Below, piece by piece: positions 19,134 through 26,915 of a DNA stretch of 26,915 bases. This DNA comes from Chloromonas sp. AAM2 (taxonomy: Eukaryota; Chlorophyta; Chlorophyceae; Chlamydomonadales; Chlamydomonadaceae). The position numbers and the translations under genes are program-made. The notes under the pieces are model-generated. The model was not told the DNA's origin. It was given only the letters and a program-made list of their open reading frames with translations, and did not search any database. The stretch is from contig QAXH01006378.1 in assembly GCA_004335635.1 (NCBI GenBank), forward strand, positions 1-26,915, written 5' to 3'. Position 1 is the first letter of the stretch. The number at the start of each line of letters is the position of its first letter.

Positions 19134-20200
19134 GTCAATTGAGCTCCTATGCAGTTCACTGACACGTGTATCCTGACTGAGAGGGGCTGGTGGACTGTGT
19201 GAGCTTCTCAGCACCTAAACGACTGCCCTCGTTGTATTTGAAATTGCATTCTTTCTTGCTGAAGTTCAGGCGCAGCACATGGGCTTGCATGTTCGACATT
19301 CCAGACAGACAGAATGCTGGTAATGCAAATTGCTGTTGCTGTTGAACGTTGGTAATGACATTTAGCTCCGACAACATATGTTCCTCACAGAACCGAAGAA
19401 GAGGTGGTGATCACCTATACAAGGTGTCTACAGCCTGGCTTCTGCACAGCATCAACCCGAACTTAGGCACGACACATCATGGCCACCCAAACCCCCCTGA
19501 ATCCGGCCATCCGTGCTATCCGGCTATCAGGTGAACATAACAAAACGTCCGTACACAATGTAGGGCCAAAGTAGCAGCGCACATCAGTGATAGCCCAGCC
19601 AGCAACTCAAAAGGAAACGTAGTGAAGGAACTGATTATGTAGTGAGGGAACTGATTATGTAGTGATGGAACTAATTATGTAGTGAGGGCACTGGTTAACC
19701 ACGGCTACACTGCGTCAAGTCCCTCTCAGTCAACCCCATAACTGTGATTGATGAGTGAGGCTGGTGTTGTGGGATGTGGTGACATCTCCCCCCAGGCAAC
19801 AGGGCCTCATTGGGGCGACCCCTCAAAGGAGCCGAGGCCCTGCCCTTTGCGACGGTCGCCAGGTACACAGTCAAGACTGAACCAACCTAACCGTAGCCAG
19901 CATGGCCGTCTGCAACACCTTGTCTGTGCACAGCGCAGGGGCGTAACTGCATGCAGCTGCACACACAGGCAAGCAGTACGTGGGGCGTGGTGATAATCAG
20001 AGGGCCCCATCCCTCCGGTGATCATCATACTCATAAGCAGAGGGCCCTGCTGCTACGGTTACAAAGTGGACAGTGTTGCAACCTTGCAGCACCTGCTCTG
20101 GCAAATGCAAAACTGCTGCTTCCACGTTCACTGTTGCAGGTTTCAGCTTTTCAATTGCGCTGGCCCAGGCAAATACCCTGGCATGACTCGGTGACAAACC
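19134..20200. other. Intergenic
   Basis: Apart from a 20-bp tandem array (19621-19698) I see no gene, RNA or element here. Open frames are short and lack recognisable domains. Confidence 0.45.
19621..19698. repeat. 20-bp tandem repeat, nearly four units
   Basis: The unit AGTGAGGGAACTGATTATGT, with single-base variants, starts at 19621, 19641, 19661 and 19681; the last is incomplete. Confidence 0.9.
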
Positions 20201-20201
20201 T

Positions 20202-20850
20202 GCGAGAGAGCTGGCGCCACGCTCTTGGCACACTGTCATGAACCGCAGGGTCTCGCTGTAGCCCTTCTTGCTGAGTGCTGGAACAGCACGCTGGGATATG
20301 TAGGGGCTTTCAAACTCCATCGTCCGGCGACTTAAGCGCCGTGGTTGGTTCTGGTTCTGCAACCACCAGAAATGCCGCTACTCACCTATCAGGTCCTTTC
20401 ACAGCACAACATGGAACCTGAAGTGGACGCTGTACTGACAGCATGCCATGCCGGCCCACTGCATGTAAAGTAAAGCTATTGCCCGCACTGCCGGCACAGG
20501 CATGTACAGCTACGTGCTTTTGAAAAGCCAGGCGGGCCAACCCCCAACAGCATCACCGCTTACCAGGACATGAAGCACTGAGTTGCTGATGTCATCCACA
20601 TGGGGATAGATGACGTCAGTGCTGCAATCAGCTGATCAACAGTCGAGCTGTCAATTAGGGCATCCAGCTCGCTTCGCAGCTCAGGTTGGCGTCCAAACAT
20701 GGCCACCGATAGAGGCACCCCACCAAAGATGTGGAAGCCTTTCACAACCTGCGCATTGCTCAGCGCCTGGGTTGACACAGTGTTGGCGCCGAGCAAGCCA
20801 AACAAGGCCCACGGCGCGAACCACAGCTTACGGGCGGTCTTGCCGAAGCC
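20202..20850 (-). pseudogene. Unrecognised minus-strand coding locus, possibly frameshifted
   Basis: From an acceptor-like CTGCAG (exon starting at 20850) one frame reads GFGKTARKLWFAPWALFGLL, then VVKGFHIFGGVPLSVAMFG and RSELDALIDSSTVDQLIAAL. Near 20620 the better peptide moves to the next frame (DVIYPHVDDISNSVLHVL), which ends at a donor CTG|GTAAGC (20564/20563). That frame joins in phase 0 across a 207-base intron to an exon starting at 20356 (NQNQPRRLSRRTMEFESPYI, then AVPALSKKGYSETLRFMTVC), which may end at a donor near 20202. The texture resembles helical repeat proteins, but I do not recognise the family. The frame change suggests a damaged gene or a base error. Confidence 0.35.
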
Positions 20851-20884
20851 CTGCAGTGCAAGTGCATGGCGGTACCTGCTGAAG

Positions 20885-21930
20885 GCTTGTTGCACACATG
20901 TGCTTTGCAAGCATACAGCTGGTCAGACAAGATGGCATGTGCAGGCAACCCCTCCCTACTGGCAGTGCTGATGGCAATACTGTTGGGCAGCCTCATGTGA
21001 CGTGATGTGGGCACCCATCCCTCTGTACGGACCCTGTGTCCCCTCAGGCCTAGATGGCAGTACTGACGGACAGCCCCATATGACAGAGCTCGAGTCAAGT
21101 ATGGGTGCAGGTCAAGATTGTGTTGTGGTCATCACTAATGAATGAACAGTAGATACGTTTGAAACGTCCTTGCCATTGGCAATGGCAGTCAGCAGGATGT
21201 GCGCCTCCACGTGATCAGTAACAGGCGTAGTTCAGTCGCAGAGGTACCTGTACTTCAGGAGCGTGTTTGTAACAGCGGTGAAACAGCTGTGACAGCCAAC
21301 TGCAGCTCACGATGATACCGCACATGCAAAAAAAAGAAGTTTGCCAGTTCTGGGACAACTCTTGGGAGTACTCACTGGCACCGGTGTTGTAAGTGCGTGT
21401 TGTGGGAGCAAATGTCAGCCTTGGGGTGCAATTTGCTGTTCGTGGTTCTCACAGGGACTGTGGCCACACTGGGTGGGTCAGGAAAACATGGGTGTATTCG
21501 TATGTATGTATGGGTGTACAGCAGTGAAAAGGTGAACGAATTGTACAGCAGCACAGCACGCACAACTGACCATCACCACATGCACACCCGCCACTTGTTA
21601 TGCAAACGACCCCTGTGGCCCCCGACTTGACACCAAGCTTTTCACACGTTGAAAAAACACATCACCGCCATCACAATATCACCACATCAACCATCATCGT
21701 ATCACTGCACATCACCATTTCAGTCACTCACCAGGCGTCACTGGAGCGCAGCTGTATGTATGGTTCCACTGCAGTCCATTGTAGTTCTGGTATTTAGCCG
21801 CACATGGTTTTAGCATCAGTGGGCCTGAGTCCTACCACTGTGCCTGCGAGATCAGGCTCCAACATGGCGCAAAAACAATGCGCGCTTGTGACCTGTCCAA
21901 GACTCGGTGGGACAGACTTTAACAAGTGTG
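20885..21930. other. Intergenic
   Basis: No gene is supported. A copy of the 16502 element end lies at 21327-21366. A stretch at about 21655-21725 is rich in ATCAC/CATCA words. The rest is unassigned. Confidence 0.45.
21327..21366 (+). repeat. Solo copy of the 16502 element end
   Basis: An A-run followed by AAAGAAGTTTGCCAGTTCTG and GGACAACTCTTGG matches the left terminal repeat at 16507-16538 with one clear substitution (AATTCTTG against AACTCTTGG). No second end in inverted orientation is obvious nearby, so it may be a solo or broken copy. Confidence 0.7.
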
Positions 21931-22200
21931 TAGTAAAGGGAGTGTGTAGCAAAGGCAATGTAGTAAAGGGAGTGTGTAGCAAAGGCAATGTAGTAAAGGG
22001 AGTGTGTAGCAAAGGCAATGTAGTAAAGGGAGTGTGTAGCAAAGGCAATGTAGTAAAGATAGTGTGTAGCAGAGGGAACTCCACTTTACGAGTGTGTAGC
22101 AAAGGCAATGTAGTAAACGGAGTGTGTAGCAAAGGAAATGCAGTAAAGATAGTGTGTAGCAGAGGGAACTCCACTTTACGAGTGTGTAGCAAAGGCCAGC
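21931..22200. repeat. 30-bp minisatellite, nine units with higher-order structure
   Basis: Nine 30-bp units run without a break from 21931. All share AGTGTGTAGCARAGGSAA at their centre. Units 1-4 are nearly identical (type A: TAGTAAAGGG start). Unit 5 (type B) ends AGAGGGAACT and unit 6 (type C) starts CCACTTTACG; units 7-9 repeat A, B, C. The array is therefore A-A-A-A-B-C-A-B-C, with the 90-bp block A-B-C duplicated (22021-22110 and 22111-22200). The B/C junction holds ACTCCACTTTAC, close to the reverse complement of GTAAAGGGAGT in type A. Both strands stay open through it, but this is a by-product of a unit divisible by three. Confidence 0.95.
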
Positions 22201-22342
22201 TGTTGTGCGTATGTACTAGTGGTGTGCACTCCCACGTTGTAATGCCTGCCTGCCTGGGTTCAGAAGTGGTGACATCCTGGTGAATAGTCAACATAGTTGG
22301 AAACGGAAACCGGGAGGGTTTATGACTGACCCTATGTCCTGG

Positions 22343-22450
22343 GGCATGGCTGCCAGTCCCAACGACGCTGCAGGCATGGCTGCCAGTCCCAACGAAGCTG
22401 CAGGCATGGCTGCCAGTCCCAACGACGCTGCAGGCATGGCTGCCAGTCCG
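22343..22450. repeat. Second 30-bp minisatellite, 3.6 units
   Basis: The unit GGCATGGCTGCCAGTCCCAA plus CGACGCTGCA starts at 22343, 22373 and 22403, with a partial copy at 22433-22450. It translates as GMAASPNDAA in a short open frame (ATG at 22322, stop at 22483). The frame has no other protein character, so I treat this as a repeat and not a gene. Its sequence is unrelated to the 30-bp array 150 bases to the left. Confidence 0.9.
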
Positions 22451-22508
22451 AAATGGCAGGCAATCAGGAAGAAGCTGCTGTAGAGGTCTGCCTCCTGTAG
22501 GGTTTGCC

Positions 22509-22509
<1 letters not shown>

Positions 22510-22545
<36 letters not shown>

Positions 22546-22617
22546 ACATCTGTATCGCCCCACAAGTGAAACAGACGATGGCGAACAGATCAAACACGCA
22601 TCTGAACAAGAAGCATG
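22510..22617 (+). repeat. (GT)n-headed dispersed element, copy 1
   Basis: About 34 bases of alternating GT are followed by TTACATCTGTATCG, CCACAAGTG, ACAGACGATGGCG and CGCATCTGAACAAG. The same order, with small changes, occurs on the opposite strand at 24049-23932 inside UBA2. Homology stops near GCATG in both copies. Confidence 0.85.
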
Positions 22618-23118
22618 GCCATGACTTGAATCAAGACATCTACCCAGCGCTGCAGAAAATACGCGGATTGTCTGTGGGGTTCATGATGGCACGCATCCAT
22701 GCATCAGCATCTTGTGGCCTATGATCATCTGGAATCATGCAACGAAAGGTAAATCGTAAGCTGGCATAAGCCGGGCACTCAAAAAACGTGCGATTCATCC
22801 TCTCTCACCTTAATATCACAGCAATCGCAAAGTCGACCGCTCCTAACCACACGTTGTCCATGCCTAATGACCTTGATGTTCAGCTTGTGGGCGCTCATTC
22901 TAACCTTGGCAACAGCCTGGATCCGAGCACAATTGTTCAAATGAGTGATATACTATCCGTGTTTTGCACCAGAATCTGGGTCCGTGTGGATTATCTAAAC
23001 CAAGCTCAACTCTGGCAGTCAACCTGTTAGAACTACCCGCAACCTCGACTCTGAGACCACACTAGTCCACAGCCACCAACCGAGGGCGTTTTAAAACCAA
23101 ACCATGCGCGGATTCTGA
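22618..23118. other. Intergenic and presumed UBA2 3' UTR
   Basis: The 3' UTR of the minus-strand UBA2 gene should begin just below 23119. No TGTAA on the minus strand is obvious within the first 500 bases. Nothing else is recognised. Confidence 0.45.
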
Positions 23119-26100
23119 TCAATCAATGATGACAACATCACCACCGTCCTCCTCAGCCACTGCACGCGCCCGCTTCCCGCCCGGCTCTTCCCCTTCCCCA
23201 TCTTCCAGAGTGCGCTTTCCGCTGCGCGCCACGTCACTCTTCTTCTCGCCATCCCCTGCCACCACTGCCACATCATCGTCGTCATCGTCAATGACAATTT
23301 CCCCATCGGCTGTCTCCTTAACCATCACCGGCTTGCCACTGCCGTTGCCCTGCGGACCAGCGGAGCCCTGGACTGCTTGGGGCTCGCTAGGAGGGGGTGC
23401 GGTGTCGGCTGAGGGGGCCTTGGGGGGTGGGAGTGGGGTGGGTGTGGGGGGCGTGCCTTCCACTGACCATTCCTCCCCATCCTGCAAGGCACAGATTCGC
23501 ACCACATATCAACAAGAGAACACAGGACAGGCAACGTAAGCTCATCAGCTGATCCTGCTCTATCCGTTCCATTTTCAAGGTTCACCGGTGCATTCTAACT
23601 TGGCCGCTTTGTTCCCTGCGTTCGTTTTGCTTTCTAGCTCAGGGTAGGCCAGGGCGGTGCCCATCCCGTTCCGTGTCCACCGACGGCTTCCCTGGTGTGA
23701 ATACACACATATTCTATATGGTATCCAAACCGAGTCCGTTAACACCAGCCCACCCAACAAGAGCACAGCACCAGCCCAATCAACCCTAGCCAGGTTTCCG
23801 GTGCAGCAGTGTTGATGTGCAGGGTGGGTCGAAGCGGTACACATACCGTCATGTGTCAGTTTCTGAAGAGAATTAAGATTGTACCCAACCAGCCCAAAAA
23901 GGGAGCCCCCATGGCCTGTCACCATGCGAGACATGCTACTTGTTCAGATGCGATCTTTACGCCATCTTCTGTTCCACTTGTGGCACGATACAGATGCAAA
24001 CACACGCACGCACGCACCCACCCACCCACCCACCCACACGCACACACACCTTGTGCACGATGGCCAGGTCCAGCAACAGGGTCTGTGCGTTGTCCGACAC
24101 GTGCACAAGTTTGCCCGACACCAGCCCGCCGTCAGGTAATTTGTCCAGAGCCTTGGGCAGGTGGCAGGCGTTCTCCTCAACCTGCAATCATGATTGGTAT
24201 TTGATCATGAAATACTGACCATGAAATACTGACCATGCAATACGAATCACTTGTCTTCTCAACCTCCAATGACAATCCACGCAATAAAAAAAAGAGAAAA
24301 GCAGCTGGAGAAAAGAAAGAAAAAGAACTAGACGTCCTCCTCAACCTGCAGCAAGGGATTGTGTATGGACGCCGTTCGCGTGTCGGGTCCCATACCTGGC
24401 AGCGATTACCATTTTCCGATGATCGTTATTACACGCACACTATTTACTTGCACGCTTACTCTCTGTCCTCCCACAGCCTCAAAACGATAGATGGGCATGG
24501 AGTGACCACCATCAGCAGTACATGGCTTTCGGCATACTAGTCAGGCGCCTTACCCTACCTCACCTTCTGCTACACTGGCTGAGCACCACAGGGTTCGAGA
24601 TCCTTTCAGTCGGACCTATCCTCGCTGTGTGTTCTCTGTCCCGACCTACCTGCCGCCCCACCAACACATCTGATGATCATTCCCTAATTCGTCCATATGC
24701 GGCGCTTGACCCTCCCTTTACCCTAACCTCAATCACCTCATCCTCATCCATATCCTCATCCTCTTTGTACGTTGGTCCCTTAACTTGCCTCCTAAACTTG
24801 AGCTAACTCCCTATTTAAGTCAACTCACCTCATCCTCGTCCATATCTTCATCCTCATCATACATGAACTTGCCGCACATGAGCGACGGCGCTTTCACGCC
24901 CAGCCTGCCCTTCACCACCTCCCCCACCATCCGCCCGAGCGTGAAGGCGTGTGTATTGCAGTGCAGGGTGAGCACAATGCGGTTGCAGGCGGGGCAGGTG
25001 GGGTTGGGGGTGTCGGAGCGGGCGGGCACGATCAGGCGCCGGCTGCTGGGCACCTCGTTGAGAAACGTGGCCCGGCACTCTGTACGGCAGCCTGTGCAGG
25101 CAAGGCAAAAGGGGAGAGTTTCAGAAGGTCTGCAGTGTGTGGCGGCAGAAATAAGTAAATATACTCAAGTCAAACGATGATGATACCAATGTCAGTAGTC
25201 CTAGCAGTAACACACTGTTATCAAGAAGTAAAACCAGACGGCATTCATAACCAGCTGCACCAAGTGGACCGGTAGAGAGGCAGAGACGAGAGTCATGCTC
25301 ACTGTCATGCTCACTGTGAATCCATATGCGAACAAGCGAATGTAGTGCACGATGATCATTGGTTTTACTCTTCCACCGGTGATGTTATGATGATCACTAG
25401 TGTTTCACCGGTGATGGTATGATGATCAGTAGTGTTCACTAGTGATGTTATGAATAATGTCACCTGCCAGCAGCTTGAGTGCCTCAGTCACGATGAGCCC
25501 AGAGATGATGGCGTTGGTGGTGGCAATGGCGTGAATAATGTTGCCGGCCATGCCCTTGGCCTCGAACAGGGACTGTGGAGGGATGCCGTAACAGACGGAG
25601 CGGAGGTTGCTGGCAGACGTCACAAACTCAACTGCCAGGTCATCATCCTGTAGCGATGGGAACAGAACACAAGAGACTGGTGTGTACATGCACGTTGCGA
25701 GTTGCAGGGCCTCACATTTTGCCTGGTTGTCCTTCAACTTTCCAGCCATCAGCCAGCGCAGACAGATTGCGACCTGGGGTTGGTCGCGACCTGGGAGTGG
25801 CTGCACTGCCAAGCATGGTCGATTTGCTACCCAAACAGTTGGTTATCAAGCTTGGCGGCGGCAGCAGTGGCAGGGTCGCGGTGGCAAACATGCGATGCCG
25901 GTCTGCCTTGCTCCTGTTCTGTCTGGGTCTGTTTCTGCCTACATCCCTTCACGATGTGACTGACTCTCAACCCAGGACATTCTTGCGCATGATGGTGATG
26001 AAGTTTGCATGGCGTGACACCACACAGGCAGGTCAGACTTCCAGAAACTTCAAGACGACACTACGAGGGCGCAGTGTTCATCATCTGTGCTCCCGAGTCC

Positions 26101-26213
26101 GCTTGGCTCTGTACCTTGTCAAACGTAGCGCTGCCCAGTTGTTCCTTTTGGTGCGTGTGGTAGTGCAGGATGCAGCGCAGGAACACACGTGCGTTGTCAG
26201 CAGTGCTCCACAC
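23119..26213 (-). CDS. UBA2: SUMO-activating enzyme subunit 2 (UBA2/SAE2), C-terminal part
   Basis: Five minus-strand exons: 26213-26115, 25647-25464, 25091-24829, 24181-24050, 23481-23119 (stop TGA). They total 1,041 bases, 346 residues, with all phases agreeing. UBA2 pairs with SAE1, adenylates SUMO and carries it as a thioester to UBC9. The exons cover the end of the catalytic-cysteine domain ([19 protein letters not shown]), the conserved [20 protein letters not shown] helix, a CxxC pair (NPTCPAC) matching half of the family zinc site, a ubiquitin-fold domain, and a variable tail. The tail has a KRTLEDGE...KRARA nuclear signal and ends GDVVIID, like a SUMO-interacting motif. Acidic runs [10 protein letters not shown] and DDDDDD are present. 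The ATP-binding region and catalytic cysteine lie upstream, beyond the window. Confidence 0.95.
23600..23722 (+). repeat. Dispersed repeat family B, copy 3, inside a UBA2 intron
   Basis: TTGCTTTCTAGCTCAGGGTA, GGGCGGTGCCCA, CCCGTTCCGTGTCC and GGCTTCCCTGGTGTGAATAC match copies at 17424 and 11657. It lies in the last UBA2 intron on the strand opposite to the gene. Confidence 0.75.
23932..24049 (-). repeat. (GT)n-headed dispersed element, copy 2, at a UBA2 splice donor
   Basis: On the minus strand exon 24181-24050 ends AAG and is followed at once by GTGTGTGTGCGTGTGGGTGG and further GT/GGGT/GCGT units, then TTTGCATCTGTATCG, CCACAAGTGGAACAGA and CGCATCTGAACAAG. This is the element seen at 22510. 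The element's own GT run supplies the 5' splice site. Confidence 0.85.
24188..24236. repeat. 14-bp tandem repeat next to a UBA2 acceptor
   Basis: CATGAAATACTGAC occurs twice (from about 24207), followed by a partial CATGCAATAC copy, a few bases inside the UBA2 intron upstream of exon 24181. Confidence 0.75.
24252..24275. repeat. Intronic echo 1 of the UBA2 exon 24181 acceptor edge
   Basis: GTCTTCTCAACCTCCAATGA resembles GTTCTCCTCAACCTGCAATCATGA (24170-24193), which spans the acceptor of exon 24181-24050. The CTGCA acceptor core has become CTCCA, so the copy is not functional. Confidence 0.55.
24331..24354. repeat. Intronic echo 2 of the UBA2 exon 24181 acceptor edge
   Basis: GACGTCCTCCTCAACCTGCA matches GGCGTTCTCCTCAACCTGCA at 24167-24186 in 18 of 20 bases. 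On the coding strand it gives TGCAG|GTTGAGGAGGACGTC, that is, an intact acceptor followed by Val-Glu-Glu codons, 164 bases upstream of the real one. Confidence 0.85.
24731..24771. repeat. Intronic echo of the UBA2 exon 24829 donor edge
   Basis: TCACCTCATCCTCATCCATA, then TCCTCATCCTC, matches TCACCTCATCCTCGTCCATA, then TCTTCATCCTC at 24825-24855, which spans the donor and the acidic [10 protein letters not shown] codons. Both copies carry the GAG|GTGA donor. The copy lies about 93 bases into the intron. Confidence 0.85.
25371..25464. repeat. 32-bp repeat whose third unit contains a UBA2 splice donor
   Basis: Units at 25371-25402 and 25403-25434 (both CACCGGTGATGKTATGATGATCAST-like) are followed by a diverged third unit at 25435-25464. 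That unit ends exactly at the last base of exon 25647-25464. The UBA2 donor (GCAG|GTGACATT on the minus strand) is thus the edge of a tandem array. Confidence 0.75.
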
Positions 26214-26915
26214 CTACAGGTCGCACGTGGTCACACCTGACACGTGGTCACATGTCACACAAAAGTGGCAGAAGGAAGACGCAGTCGGCCACTGCGCGTG
26301 GTTGTATCTCAAAAAGCAATTGAAGAGGAAGACAGTGGAAGTGTACTGCAATGCTTGTTGTGCGTGGCCACACACCTCACGCCAAACATGGCCAAACCTC
26401 ACATCAAACGATGCCATGTGCATAATAGTGTGAAAAGGGCAGATGAAAGAAGAAATGCTGACGATTTAGACAACTTGCAACGAGTTGCCTCACCAGCCCC
26501 AGAACAAGTACTCAATTGCCAGTACGGTGCGTAAATAAGTTGACACACAACAACAGTTGTGCCTGCAGCACATCTGCAATGTGTCAAGTTGACCGTGTGC
26601 TCATTCTGTGCGTCACCCCAGCGCCATTTCAGCAAACGACCATAGGCAGCCAGTTGAGAAACACCAAGTATACCTTGCACAGGGTCACCGGAAGCGGTAA
26701 GCGTAAGCGGAAGCGCAGCGAAAGCGCAAGCGTGGCCTTAAATCATTTTACTGTTTGAGAAAGCGTGGCCGGAAAGCGTGGCCATGAGCCTCAATAGGGC
26801 ACAGATATTACAAATGACACTGTAAGAGTTGCCAAAACACCATTTTGTCTCCAGTCCTCATGCGTGCATATGTCTTGTCATTGGTCATTGCAATGACCCG
26901 CCATGTGTGTCATGT
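26214..26915. other. UBA2 intron or upstream sequence, no exon recognised
   Basis: The next upstream UBA2 exon must lie to the right. I see no matching exon to the window end, so this is read as intron of at least 700 bases. It contains a 17-bp direct repeat (CACGTGGTCACACCTGA and a variant, about 26225-26258) and a hexamer-like AAGCG-rich stretch at 26690-26785. Confidence 0.45.
26690..26785. repeat. AAGCG-rich degenerate short repeat
   Basis: Between 26690 and 26735 AAGCG-containing hexamers recur about eight times (GGAAGCGGTAAGCGTAAGCG and similar). After a gap, AAAGCGTGGCC follows twice near 26759-26784. No coding role is visible. Confidence 0.7.

Noticed and set aside
21794..22294. Opposed open frames of about 160 residues encoding ten-residue repeats
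   Set aside because: The 30-bp unit is a multiple of three, so any stop-free unit gives open frames; no start context, splice signals or non-repeat domain supports a gene.
24580..24605. tRNA-like boxes (TGGCTGAGCACC and GGTTCGAGATCC)
   Set aside because: The two boxes are only a few bases apart and no acceptor stem or cloverleaf can be built.

Overview
The window looks like nuclear DNA of a green alga (Chlorophyta, probably Chlamydomonadales). The reasons are a very large octotricopeptide-repeat (OPR) protein, a family expanded in chlorophytes; many introns with AG|GTGAGT-type donors and TGCAG acceptors; a TGTAA polyadenylation-type signal after one gene; polyglutamine and polyglycine runs in coding sequence; and abundant minisatellites. 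The species cannot be fixed from the sequence alone. One 198-base run of N shows that this is a draft assembly.

Layout. 1-2366 is non-coding and carries a 28-bp minisatellite and two GC-rich hairpins. 2367 to about 10057 (minus strand, possibly starting near 10198) is a gene of at least seven exons for an OPR protein of about 2,000 residues, probably an organelle RNA-binding factor. 10199-10731 is a divergent intergenic region. 10732-16155 (plus) is an eight-exon gene for a plant-type glyoxylate/succinic semialdehyde reductase of 338 residues with an organelle-targeting extension. Its exon phases all agree, and a TGTAA signal lies at 16344-16348. 16349-23118 is gene-poor. It holds several tandem arrays, a TIR-flanked element, dispersed repeats, and two unrecognised, apparently damaged coding loci (18486-19133 plus and about 20202-20850 minus). 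23119-26213 (minus) is the C-terminal part of UBA2/SAE2, the catalytic subunit of the SUMO-activating enzyme, in five phase-consistent exons; its N-terminal half lies beyond the right edge.

The genes are functionally unrelated: organelle RNA metabolism, aldehyde detoxification and SUMO conjugation.

The main unexpected signal is structural. In all three recognised genes, introns contain degenerate copies ('echoes') of the neighbouring exon edge, often including the splice-site dinucleotide. Donor echoes lie downstream of the real donor and acceptor echoes upstream of the real acceptor. About a dozen are visible by eye, and the reductase gene also has an in-frame degenerate copy of its last exon in the 3' flank. 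This fits repeated local duplication across splice junctions as a route of intron growth or gain. In addition, two introns begin inside dispersed repeats: UBA2 exon 24050 is followed at once by a (GT)n-headed element, and reductase intron 2 begins with a second repeat family.
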